A stretch of 54,250 nt of DNA, taken from positions 1-54,250 of IMG/VR virus record IMGVR_UViG_3300027589_000005; one strand, 5' to 3'. Under the pieces are notes generated by a model that had not been told where the DNA came from, did no database searches, and saw only the letters and a list, made by a program, of their open reading frames with translations. This DNA comes from a virus. The number at the start of each line of letters is the position of its first letter. Positions within the stretch are counted from its first letter, which is position 1. Made by a program: the position numbers and the translations under genes. Positions 34,201-40,163 of this stretch are shown one piece after another.

Positions 34201-35551
34201 CAAATACGCGCAGCAATTCGCGTACTCCCGTGTCATGTGGTCTACGCCTGAAGGTGAGCCTGATGCGAAGGCTTGGCAATGGGTCTCGCAAGAGAACCTG
34301 CGCCTCATCAAGGAAGGGAAGGGTGGCCTCCTCCTTCCGAAAGTGGCCGATTGGCTGCCTCAAGCGTATCTTGATTACCGTATCAGGAACGCTATGGTCC
34401 TGGGTTTCAACAAGAACGACCAACGTGTCGACTTGGCCCTTGGTCATAACGAGAGCGAGGATGATAACCCGGGCAACAACCCGCGCATCCAAGCAATCGA
34501 GGAGGCCTACCGGCTGTTCAACCGCTGCATGACGGATAGTGCAGTGGACCAGGGCGACAGCGCCGTTCTGTGGCTTCTTAGGCGTTATGCCTTTGAGTCT
34601 GCGAACGTGGATCTGCTCGTGCGCAAGGATCCCGAAAGGGATGCGAAGGGTGGCGTCGCGTCATACAAGCTGGATCTCCAGCGTGGCGTGAAGGATCCCC
34701 TCGCGGCTACCAAGAAGTTCCCGGTCGCTAAGACCGAGCGTGCTCTTGATATCCTCTTGTACGAGGGCAGCCCGGTTGCTGAACACTTCCAACTGGGAGT
34801 GGCAGAGCGGTGCGTGTTTGAAGAGCTGCCGAAGTTGCGCAAGGCGGCTCGTGTTATCTGTGAGGCTGCCGACGCCCGGCAGATGGAGGGCTACACTGTA
34901 GAGCAGAAGCGAGTAGAAATGCTTGCCGAAGCTATCTTCAGTCAAAGCTACCTCTCCATTGACATGGCGGATTACCCCCACATGTCTCCTCAACAGGTCA
35001 ATCACCTGTCGGAAATTCACGTCTACTCTGGCAAGGGTCCGCTCCACCAGTGTGAAAGCTGTATGGCGGCCCTGAAGAAGGAGATCGTGAATGAGAACCG
35101 GTATGGGAAGCTGGGCGGTCGAAAGATCGCAGATCGTCTGACGGAGCTTGCGGGCAAAATCCAAGAGCACCTCAAGTCGGACGTCCAGTTTGCCTTCGAA
35201 ACGCATGTGGAACATCTCCGTATCGAGATGCTGAAGCACGCGGTTCGTGGCGATCCCGGACTGGTCACCGATCTGGTGATGGCACTCAAGGACCAAGCGT
35301 CGTTCCGTCTCAAGGTCTGGGACGTGGTTGCCGACGAGTTGGCTGGGTTGCCTAACACACAAGCCGAGACTGGGGATCATGTGGTCTCCAACCGGGCCCG
35401 AGTTGCTTTCAAGAATAGCGCAGCAATGAGCTATCTGAGCATCTATGGGTTCCAAGGTCTCGAGCGGTACTTCGATCGGGAGATTCCCTCCATCGATCCT
35501 CGTAGTGACGAGGAAGTACTCGCTTGTGTTAGCGGCGAACAGGAAATCTAA
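31259..35551 (+). CDS. Putative single-chain DPBB RNA polymerase (DxDGD motif)
   Basis: 1430 aa, ATG after AAGGAGTTAT. The key signature is DLQGDDDGDIAAW with D619, D621 and D623, matching the metal-binding DbDGD loop of the YonO/crAss-phage/eukaryotic RdRp branch of two-barrel polymerases. About 60 residues earlier, VGTWRFPAILAQSLKTL fits the R-x-P segment that precedes that loop, and a region with QIKGV (K387) and VVLKGHMGCMKVW (K409) may be the first barrel with its conserved lysine. The rest is helical. Its leader has the UUCG hairpin cassette. It may transcribe phage genes. Other DGD-containing nucleic-acid enzymes remain possible. Confidence 0.6.
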   Translation: MEPEVATEMVASVPSAPPRAALPAILRLDTKAAAFVKAKLQKEICKARPELKRVDWEEFSLEHILDGLIPGVNREKFLPWKDVVLKTLIASYQASLQHKQSAFVQQANNASLYVPAVVIRCKTKTSSKREQKKNGSGWISELMLRRLISKLLGKRAERGTEWITSIVNAASDKHLIGVEAERGLQAPGLLHAVARFEGEYNAASPPVASFENQALTPSGFVKKSQDVILAGGYIPVEGRKGFELAGINGKPSWYFDGLVRTFGDAVAFMSYVLSLTSPILPNGFVPNLDITFKEKVLELPDGVSLPAGVDGSGTYHPHTPELQAFLASNMALIGGGRKTYPVIQIRVWNPGCTETEGLFAKGLLVPDMKSFDDQGNPGIVLGLNQIKGVMKENVEVKQALATNGSVVLKGHMGCMKVWREQSTLKSCFELLQLVESTPETEAAVEALVVATFDSMRKKGPRALVNVSSGGNTTLERLIELVLKAEEMGVLIPDPKTAELRPVQMMDIKAVRTMAMDKLRRRLYNAANGTGFEGNQVVIIMDASVKRGHVVIGSTTVETPPVGEPVGTWRFPAILAQSLKTLIVQEPSEHMLIVDANGESCLVPYSAFMNPADVTDLQGDDDGDIAAWTTNPDVLTLASNLVDTRKYRIEPDGEKVKITSENLGDYAEYLSTDPMGPVGQATVAQARFYELAAISRSLYAAYRKMAAANAKASKGAKASENDKRMPEGSEAWGLEQWEVYCREAIDSLSEEHLAAFDVGWLAYRAKAYNWARAFGVFIQECIDRAKRFVRWTDIPKLASMGDEGWATIGDSQELYCHWSWDAEGRRYPWKHPGLAGSRTSHYLPLSESQLRTKQPLELLEEFTKAAKKSLGYDQVNDAVRWRRNVTVKGEMLQKRIDPDNFHPQSKRPGLVEVAFSATQKAWELLKGHFNIPNEGADLSDLVERMLDRQEEAGKAPARLTIGNNKVSWADFIRAMKLQAREDKYAQQFAYSRVMWSTPEGEPDAKAWQWVSQENLRLIKEGKGGLLLPKVADWLPQAYLDYRIRNAMVLGFNKNDQRVDLALGHNESEDDNPGNNPRIQAIEEAYRLFNRCMTDSAVDQGDSAVLWLLRRYAFESANVDLLVRKDPERDAKGGVASYKLDLQRGVKDPLAATKKFPVAKTERALDILLYEGSPVAEHFQLGVAERCVFEELPKLRKAARVICEAADARQMEGYTVEQKRVEMLAEAIFSQSYLSIDMADYPHMSPQQVNHLSEIHVYSGKGPLHQCESCMAALKKEIVNENRYGKLGGRKIADRLTELAGKIQEHLKSDVQFAFETHVEHLRIEMLKHAVRGDPGLVTDLVMALKDQASFRLKVWDVVADELAGLPNTQAETGDHVVSNRARVAFKNSAAMSYLSIYGFQGLERYFDREIPSIDPRSDEEVLACVSGEQEI

Positions 35552-35561
35552 GTAGCCGCAT

Positions 35562-35603
35562 GGCAGGCCCCCGGGAAACCGGGGTGTCCTGCCTTTTTCT
35601 TTA
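35562..35603 (+). terminator. Intrinsic terminator
   Basis: GGCAGG..CCCCGG / CCGGGG..CCTGCC with GAAA loop, then TTTTTCTTT. Confidence 0.9.
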
Positions 35604-35689
35604 CTCCGCAGGGACTCCGCCCAGAGTGACCGGAACGCAACTCACATGACTCCGCTTGTCATGTTGTGGTTTGAGGTTCTTGGTTCTAA

Positions 35690-35748
35690 GTGCCGTTAGA
35701 AGGGGAAATGTGGTGGCGCCAACCCTCAATACACTCCGCTAAGGGCAA
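35690..35748. promoter_or_regulatory. Dyad-symmetric element
   Basis: GTGCCGTTAG (35690-35699), centre GGTGGCGCCAACC around 35717, and CTAAGGGCAA (35739-35748). Followed by the UUCG hairpin CCCTTCGGGG and GATTCGTTGG leading to the next gene. Confidence 0.7.
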
Positions 35749-35808
35749 GCGTTCCCTTCGGGGTTAGATTCGTTGGTTGGTTGTTATCCAGGCAACCCGT
35801 GGAGGCTC

Positions 35809-35991
35809 ATGAAGCCAATCCAGCATCCCGTCGAGTGCGTGCGGTTCAGCCCGCGCGTGCTCGACAAGGTTGCGGCCGAGGCTGCGCAGAAGCGCTACCC
35901 TCGGCCCAACACCCGTCTCCACCCGGCTTTCGCTAGCCGGGTGGAGCCCTTCCCTAACCCCCTTCGGGGGGTCGATTCGACGGAGGACTAA
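35809..35991 (+). CDS. Small basic protein, unknown
   Basis: 60 aa, ATG 35809 after GGAGGCTC. MKPIQHPVECVRFSPRVLDK, basic, Pro/Arg-rich in the second half. First gene after the polymerase and the first to carry the dyad-plus-hairpin type of promoter region. No family recognised. Confidence 0.6.
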   Translation: MKPIQHPVECVRFSPRVLDKVAAEAAQKRYPRPNTRLHPAFASRVEPFPNPLRGVDSTED

Positions 35992-36310
35992 AGTTCCTTG
36001 GCTGGTCACGCAGCCATATGTGGAGGGTGTGCAAGTACGCACGACCCGTTCCATGACGTGAACAAGGGCTCGCTGCAGTCGTTCTGCAGTGGGAGCGAGG
36101 CTCTCAAGGTTAGTGGTTCAGTCCACGTAAAAACCGAGAGGCATGTTGGGGGGACGCCCCTGCCATGTACAAACCTGGTTGCTCTTCCCCGATAGCGCTG
36201 TCCTGTGTGCGACTACAAGGTTGCACGCAGGGCTGATTGGGCTTGGTATGCTCGCCCAGTAGGGGTTAACCAGACTCTCATGCCTTCGGGTGTGGGGGTC
36301 TTTGTTTCTT
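35992..36310 (+). ncRNA. Candidate structured ncRNA
   Basis: No ORF with a ribosome site. Many strong local helices: CTGCAG/CTGCAG with TCGTT loop, CCTGTGTGC/GCACGCAGG (about 36203-36233) and GGGG/CCCC near 36150. It ends in a 13-bp terminator AGACTCTCATGCC TTCG GGTGTGGGGGTCT with TTGTTTCTT (36272-36310). It may be an independent RNA or a long 3' UTR of the preceding gene. Confidence 0.5.
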
Positions 36311-36317
36311 CATAAAT

Positions 36318-36375
36318 ATTGCCCTTAAGGAAGTATGGTGGCGCGACCCTCTTTACTCCAATCCTTATGGGCAAT
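36318..36375. promoter_or_regulatory. Dyad-symmetric element with AATA box
   Basis: CATAAATA precedes ATTGCCCTTAAGGA (36318-36331); centre GGTGGCGCGACC; mirror half TCCTTATGGGCAAT (36362-36375). Confidence 0.75.
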
Positions 36376-36409
36376 ACTAATGTTGTACGCTCCGCGGTTG
36401 GGTTCAATG

Positions 36410-36486
36410 GGACTGGCTCTTGCCGACGCTCTGAAGGGTTCAGAGTTTGTTGGGCGGAACTTGAAGCTGGTCCCACGGAGTTCATC
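36410..36486 (+). promoter_or_regulatory. GGGCGGA structured leader, copy 1
   Basis: Outer stem GGACTGGCT (36410-36418) / AGCTGGTCC (36465-36473). Hairpin CTCTGAA/TTCAGAG (36429-36445). Conserved single strands CTTGCCGAC and GTTGGGCGGAACTTG flank the hairpin. Confidence 0.75.
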
Positions 36487-36906
36487 ATGGAGCGTTCTTT
36501 TCTCAAAGGCTTGATCAACGCCTCTTCCCCTTCTGAGGTCCAGGAGCTCGTGAAGCTCCTGCCGCCGCCTTCGGGCGGCCCCCACGGGTGGATGAGGGAG
36601 TGGGCGCGCTGCGCCCGCGCCCTCCGGGACAAGGACCTCCAGGCCGCCGTCGCGGCGGCGAAGGAGGAAAAAGCGGCAGCCTCGGCGGCCGCTTTGGCCG
36701 CCAGGCAGGCGGAACCCGTTTGGGGTGTCGTCCCCGAATACGGGGCATACTCGTTTTCCAACGAGTTGTACGGCTTCAAGGCCGTTGAGGGCAAAGGTTC
36801 TCTCACTTACGAGGAGGCCGTTGTCGAAGCCGAGAAAAAGCGTTTCGCGAACTCCCGCCGCATCAAAGCGGCCGCAGAGTACTGGGACGCCTATCTCAAC
36901 GGCTGA
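36487..36906 (+). CDS. Small helical protein, unknown
   Basis: 139 aa; ATG after CGGAGTTCATC. Helical, Ala/Lys/Glu-rich centre (LQAAVAAAKEEKAAASAAAL), aromatic C-terminal half (YGAYSFSNELYGFKAVEG). It is one of three successive genes behind the same structured leader (with 37363 and 37891), so they are probably co-regulated, though their proteins are not alike. Confidence 0.7.
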   Translation: MERSFLKGLINASSPSEVQELVKLLPPPSGGPHGWMREWARCARALRDKDLQAAVAAAKEEKAAASAAALAARQAEPVWGVVPEYGAYSFSNELYGFKAVEGKGSLTYEEAVVEAEKKRFANSRRIKAAAEYWDAYLNG

Positions 36907-36910
36907 TCCC

Positions 36911-36944
36911 AAGGCCCCCACCTTCGGGTGGGGGCCTTCCCTTC
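36911..36944 (+). terminator. Intrinsic terminator (weak U tract)
   Basis: AAGGCCCCCACC TTCG GGTGGGGGCCTT, then CCCTTCCC. Confidence 0.7.
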
Positions 36945-36959
36945 CCTATACATATTGCT

Positions 36960-36990
36960 ATGCCCGTAGGGGAGGAATGGTGGCGCGACC
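36960..36990. promoter_or_regulatory. Dyad half-element
   Basis: ATGCCCGTAGGGG then ATGGTGGCGCGACC; no clear right arm. Confidence 0.6.
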
Positions 36991-37012
36991 CTTTCGAGTG
37001 TTGTTCTGCAAT

Positions 37013-37195
37013 GTCCCCCTTCGGGGGTTAGTTCTATGGAGGGGTCCCAGGTGACTACCTCCATGAGCCCTCGTCACTGCAGCAGTGATGGAAGGTCCCA
37101 CCAAACAAGCCAAGACCCTTCCCTTTGATGTCGCCGTCACGGCATCAAGGGGGAGGAAGGAAGAGCTCAGCCTGACGGGGCTGGGCTCTTCGTTT
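37013..37195 (+). ncRNA. Candidate structured ncRNA
   Basis: Starts with cassette hairpin CCCCCTTCGGGGG and GTTCTATGGAGG. The ATGGAGG is itself paired with CCTCCAT 15 nt downstream, so it would not serve ribosomes. Then TCACTG/CAGTGA and CTTTGATG/CATCAAGG hairpins, and terminator GAGCTCAGCC / GGCTGGGCTC (37163-37188). No gene with a ribosome site. Confidence 0.6.
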
Positions 37196-37222
37196 GCTAA
37201 TAAATATCCAACTCAACACAAA

Positions 37223-37254
37223 GTTGGCGCCACCGTGTTCCTTCCTAAAGGCAC
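37223..37254. promoter_or_regulatory. Dyad half-element, inverted orientation
   Basis: GTTGGCGCCACC...CCTAAAGGCAC, the reverse complement of the usual half; TAATAAATA lies about 20 nt upstream. Confidence 0.6.
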
Positions 37255-37281
37255 ATTATCTTCCGCTTCGCGGTTAGATTC

Positions 37282-37362
37282 ATTGAGAGGTAAATCCTTG
37301 CCGACACTCGTATGGTACGAGTAGTTGGGCGGAACCTGTGATTATCCTCTCTTGGAGTTCGA
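37282..37362 (+). promoter_or_regulatory. GGGCGGA structured leader, copy 2
   Basis: Outer stem GAGAGG (37285-37290) / CCTCTC (37346-37351) extended by AATC/GATT. Hairpin ACTCGT/ACGAGT (37306-37322). Conserved CTTGCCGAC and GTTGGGCGGAACCTG. Stems differ in sequence from copy 1 but keep pairing. Confidence 0.8.
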
Positions 37363-37776
37363 ATGGACCGTTTCCAGATGGCTGCCGATGAGCTCTCCCT
37401 CCTCAACCGTATTAAGGCTTTGGAGGAAGAGCTCCGTCATCTCAAAGGACAACAAATCCACGAAGGGCTCTTCGGAGCCCCCATGAAGTGGATTGAGGTC
37501 CACTCCAATCAAATGGGAGGGTATTTCCTGGTGAAGGAGAGATTCCCTCTCTACCAGACCCCGAAGGTCGTGGCGCGCGCGAGTGGTATGGATGTCGCGG
37601 TGATTCATCACCGGGAGCCAGATAGGGTGGAACAAATCCACCTGACTGCTCTAAAGGCACGGAAGGCTTATGAAGCCTTCCGTGGCGAGGGAGCCCAGCC
37701 CCTCCATGTGGCGTGGGGCGTTGCCGCCCATGCCCCGTGGACTCCCGAGCTTGAGACCATGCTTCGAGCCATCTGA
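37363..37776 (+). CDS. Small protein, unknown
   Basis: 137 aa; ATG 37363 after TTGGAGTTCGA. Short N-terminal coiled coil (LLNRIKALEEELRHLKGQQ), then alpha/beta. Second of the three genes with the GGGCGGA leader. No family recognised. Confidence 0.7.
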   Translation: MDRFQMAADELSLLNRIKALEEELRHLKGQQIHEGLFGAPMKWIEVHSNQMGGYFLVKERFPLYQTPKVVARASGMDVAVIHHREPDRVEQIHLTALKARKAYEAFRGEGAQPLHVAWGVAAHAPWTPELETMLRAI

Positions 37777-37814
37777 CCATCTGACCACTCGACCCCTCCG
37801 GGGGTCATTTCTTT

Positions 37815-37890
37815 GAGGCAAACCCTTGCTGGCTGTCTGAAGGGTTCAGATTAGCTGGGCGGACTTGCGGTTTGTCCTTTGGAGTTTGTC
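37815..37890 (+). promoter_or_regulatory. GGGCGGA structured leader, copy 3
   Basis: Outer stem CAAACC (37819-37824) / GGTTTG (37869-37874). Hairpin TCTGAA/TTCAGA (37836-37850). CTTGCTGGCT and AGCTGGGCGGACTTG keep pairing through changed bases (CCGAC/GTTGG becomes CTGGCT/AGCTGG). Confidence 0.8.
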
Positions 37891-38151
37891 GTGAGCAAGG
37901 CCAGCGTTGTCCCTGTGATTTTCTTCGACAGCTGGGGCTGGGCGTACGCCACTTGTGAGGGGTCTCACCCCGACGCGTCGGCCTTTGGGCCGACGGGCAT
38001 CGCTCGTCGAATGACCACCGAGGAGTTGTACGACATGGGGCTCTGGTCCGACATCCCGGACCTCCAGCAGTCCCCCTACAACTTCGCCTTCGAGGCAGAC
38101 CGCCTCGAGGAAAAAGAAGAGGAGGGCGACTGGTCCATCCTCAAATCTTAA
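37891..38151 (+). CDS. Small acidic protein, unknown
   Basis: 86 aa from GTG 37891, which follows GGAGTTTGTC; an in-frame TTG upstream overlaps that site. Starts MSKASVVPVIFFDSWGWAYA and ends in an acidic helix (RLEEKEEEGDWSIL). Third gene with the GGGCGGA leader. It has a 3'-UTR pseudoknot. Confidence 0.7.
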   Translation: MSKASVVPVIFFDSWGWAYATCEGSHPDASAFGPTGIARRMTTEELYDMGLWSDIPDLQQSPYNFAFEADRLEEKEEEGDWSILKS

Positions 38152-38159
38152 CCAACAAC

Positions 38160-38185
38160 CGGCTACTCGGAGCCGCAATCCGAGT
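38160..38185 (+). other. 3'-UTR H-type pseudoknot
   Basis: Stem 1 CGGCT / AGCCG (38160-38164 / 38171-38175). Loop ACTCGG (38165-38170) is fully complementary to CCGAGT (38180-38185) across CAAT. Followed by GCGGA/TCCGC and a terminator-like CAACC/GGTTG helix. Confidence 0.7.
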
Positions 38186-38266
38186 CCCAAGCGGAGGACC
38201 TTGTCCGCTATAGAAATGCCAGGAACCAGCAACCTCACTACGATAAGTGGTGGGGTTGTTTCTTTC

Positions 38267-38308
38267 TATAAATAGTTGTGCCCTTAGGGAATATTGGTGG
38301 CGCGCCAC
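38267..38308. promoter_or_regulatory. TATAAATA box and dyad element
   Basis: TATAAATAG, then GTGCCCTTAGGG (38278-38289) and the palindrome GTGGCGCGCCAC (38297-38308). The right arm is poorly kept. Confidence 0.7.
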
Positions 38309-38415
38309 TCGTTGCACATAACAAGGCCACGCCATTCTTCCTCCTTATCGGCACTTCTCTTGCCCTTTCAGGGACATGTTCCGCCCCTCGGGCTTAGGTG
38401 CTTTGGAGGTAAGCG

Positions 38416-38586
38416 ATGATCGAGTGTCCGTGGTGCAAGGGGACTGACCGGCTGTGTCAGTCCGATCCAGGCATCGTGATGTGCCTGAACTGTTCAGATT
38501 CTTTCGAGGGGAGCCTGTCCCCAGAACAGGCGTTCGTGGTCCATCCCCCGGAGACGGTCACCGAGGATGCTGACATTCCTTGGTAG
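38416..38586 (+). CDS. 56-aa zinc-ribbon protein
   Basis: ATG 38416 after GGAGGTAAGCG. CPWC near the N-terminus, a later CQ and CLNC give a four-cysteine zinc ribbon (IECPWCKGTDRLCQS...VMCLNC), then an acidic C-terminus ending DADIPW. Small ribbons like this bind nucleic acid or polymerases; the target is unknown. The hairpin cassette CCCCTCGGG precedes the ribosome site. Confidence 0.7.
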   Translation: MIECPWCKGTDRLCQSDPGIVMCLNCSDSFEGSLSPEQAFVVHPPETVTEDADIPW

Positions 38587-38593
38587 TGGCACG

Positions 38594-38815
38594 CCCCCTT
38601 CGGGGGTTTAGTTCATTGAGGGGTCCGCAGCCACCTCTCTGAAGGGCCTACAAATAGTAGGTCGCGAAGCTGCGGGTTCGGGGCACGCGCACCCGAACGT
38701 CAGGATGTGGTCGTGGCGCGACCGGCCAGGTATGTTGGTACGGGGTTCATCCTCCCGCTTTACACCAACGTATCGAAGAACTCCCCCCACGGCCGTGGGG
38801 GGAGTTTAGTTTCCC
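38594..38815 (+). ncRNA. Candidate structured ncRNA
   Basis: Cassette hairpin CCCCCTTCGGGGG and GTTCATTGAGGGG at the 5' end. CCGCAGC/GCTGCGG encloses CCTAC/GTAGG; then GTTCGGG/CCCGAAC, ATGTTGGT/ACCAACGT and terminator ACTCCCCCCAC GGCC GTGGGGGGAGT with TTTAGTTT (38780-38813). No ORF. Well-separated helices favour a stable RNA. Confidence 0.6.
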
Positions 38816-38855
38816 AATAAATAGTGACATGCCAAATCCTCTCCTCACTGGCATT

Positions 38856-39201
38856 CGCCCTTCGGGCTTGGGTTCGTTGGAGATTGAACTGGCGAGTTCA
38901 GTCTTCTGCAGAGACGCATTACCGCCTCCTCCTAAAGGAGGTAATGGTCTTAGAAGGTCGTGACACCAATCACGACTGGCGCTCTGCATAAGCACCACCT
39001 GAGGGCAACTCCCAGCCGGTGCGAACGCCTCCCTCTCCTGGCCTGGTAAGCTGGGGAAGGGTGAAATGTTCCTGGCCTGAGAAGCCAGGTCTGCAAGCCG
39101 AGCCCACTGGGTGAGGACGCTTGCATTGCCGCGCGACTGGGTGATGTTCTCTCGGTTTCGCAATCTCCAAGAGGCCCCCGCGAGGGGGCCTCTTGTTTCT
39201 T
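38856..39201 (+). ncRNA. Candidate large structured ncRNA with closing stem
   Basis: Cassette hairpin GCCCTTCGGGC, then a 10-bp closing stem TTGGAGATTG (38877-38886) / CAATCTCCAA (39161-39170). Inside, GAACT/AGTTC, and TGCAGAG/CTCTGCA (38907-38913 / 38982-38988) enclosing two hairpins (CATTACC/GGTAATG and GTCGTG/CACGAC) as a multibranch junction. Terminator GAGGCCCCC/GGGGGCCTC then TTGTTTCTT (39171-39201). No ORF with a ribosome site. Confidence 0.7.
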
Positions 39202-39270
39202 CAATAAATAGTTGCGCCAAACTTCCCCCTCTTCTAAGGGCCCAGGTTCAAGTTACCACGTCTATTCGTA
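39202..39270. promoter_or_regulatory. AATAAATA box and inverted dyad half
   Basis: AATAAATAG then TTGCGCCAAACTTCC and CTTCTAAGGGCCC, the reverse complement of the GGGCCCTTAG...GGCGC half. Confidence 0.6.
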
Positions 39271-39280
39271 GTAGTCCTTC

Positions 39281-39550
39281 ATTGGCCCTTCGGGCCGTGC
39301 GTTCTATGGAGGATGCTCAACACAGCTCCATGGCTACTTAGCCCGGGGTCCGATGTACAGCCCCATCCTTAGTGGAGCGGTGTTGTGGCGTCCCCCTTCT
39401 CCTGTGCCTCTGGTCGTAGGCCCCCGGTGTTTCCGCCACCGGGGGCCTCCCATTGAGGTACGTTGCACACTCCAGGCTCTTCTGGTTTGTTGTGCCTTGT
39501 TGTATCTCCAGGTTTGACTGGACGGGCTCCGCTTTAGGCGGGGCCCTTTA
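39281..39550 (+). ncRNA. Candidate structured ncRNA
   Basis: Cassette GGCCCTTCGGGCC and GTTCTATGGAGG, then no gene longer than 19 codons. It holds hairpin GGCCCCCGGTG/CACCGGGGGCC (about 39418-39448) and terminator GGGCTCCGC/GCGGGGCCC with TTTAT (39524-39550). Confidence 0.5.
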
Positions 39551-39570
39551 TAATCTATTGGTATGACTGG

Positions 39571-39639
39571 AGTGCCCTTAGGGGATAATGGGTGGCCGCC
39601 AAATAAATACTGAGCTCCGCCAAATCCCTTCTTATAGAC
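39571..39639. promoter_or_regulatory. Dyad-symmetric element with internal AATAAATA
   Basis: AGTGCCCTTAGGGG and GGGTGGCCGCC, then AATAAATA and a second GCTCCGCCAAATCCC...CTTATAGAC arm. Confidence 0.6.
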
Positions 39640-39676
39640 AAAATGCCCTTCGGGCCTTCATTCGCTGGAGGTCAAC

Positions 39677-40018
39677 ATGCTCGTCACTGCAACGTCAGCA
39701 AGCATCGAAGGTGTGGCTTATGGCCACCCCGGTGTCTCTGGGTTCAACTGGCCCATCACAAACCCCGATCCCAGCCACACCGGGGTGCAAGTGCGGCGCC
39801 AATGGGCGCAACAAATGTATCAAGCCATCTACGAATGGTTTGTTACCTTCGGGGACTTCAACGGGGCGCAGGGGTACCCGGAGAAAATCCGAGCCATGTG
39901 CGAGAGTCAAAGAGAGATCGTAGATCATGAGCGGGACATCCAGAGCCTGCTTAACACGATGCCCTGGATCGAGAACAATGGTCGTGGGTTCGTCCCCAAT
40001 CCCGGTTATGATTGCTAA
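39677..40018 (+). CDS. Small protein, unknown
   Basis: 113 aa; ATG after GGAGGTCAAC. MLVTATSASIEGVAYGHPGV, with an aromatic helical centre (WAQQMYQAIYEWFVTFGDF). Preceded by the dyad element and the GCCCTTCGGGC hairpin cassette; followed by a terminator. No family recognised. Confidence 0.7.
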   Translation: MLVTATSASIEGVAYGHPGVSGFNWPITNPDPSHTGVQVRRQWAQQMYQAIYEWFVTFGDFNGAQGYPEKIRAMCESQREIVDHERDIQSLLNTMPWIENNGRGFVPNPGYDC

Positions 40019-40024
40019 GTCCAC

Positions 40025-40060
40025 AGAGGGTCGTCACATAAGTGGCGGCCCTCTTTCTTT
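40025..40060 (+). terminator. Intrinsic terminator
   Basis: AGAGGG..GTCAC ATAA GTGGC..CCCTCT then TTCTTTCC. Confidence 0.85.
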
Positions 40061-40062
40061 CC

Positions 40063-40105
40063 TAATAAATATCTCATCACCCGAATCCTCTCTAGGGGCC
40101 AACAC
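40063..40105. promoter_or_regulatory. AATAAATA box and inverted dyad half
   Basis: AATAAATA, then ATCACCCGAATCCTCTCTAGGGGCCAA-type arm (inverse of TTGGCCCCTAG...). Confidence 0.5.
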
Positions 40106-40163
40106 GCTTCGCTTAGTTAGTTCTATGAACATTTATTGGGTCTATAGGCCCGTAGGAGCAAAT

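Noticed and set aside
33071-34492. 473-codon open frame on the minus strand inside the polymerase-like gene
   Set aside because: Shadow of a GC-rich coding strand; the plus-strand gene has the ribosome site, leader and DxDGD motif, and the antisense product has none.
37087-37324. 78-codon frame after ATGGAAGG
   Set aside because: It spans a terminator, an AATAAATA box, a dyad half and a UUCG cassette; no ribosome site.
39050-39100. GGGTGAAAT resembling a conserved RNase P RNA segment
   Set aside because: The other universal RNase P segments are absent.
39311-39370. 19-codon frame directly after GGAGG
   Set aside because: The start codon touches the ribosome site, leaving no spacing.
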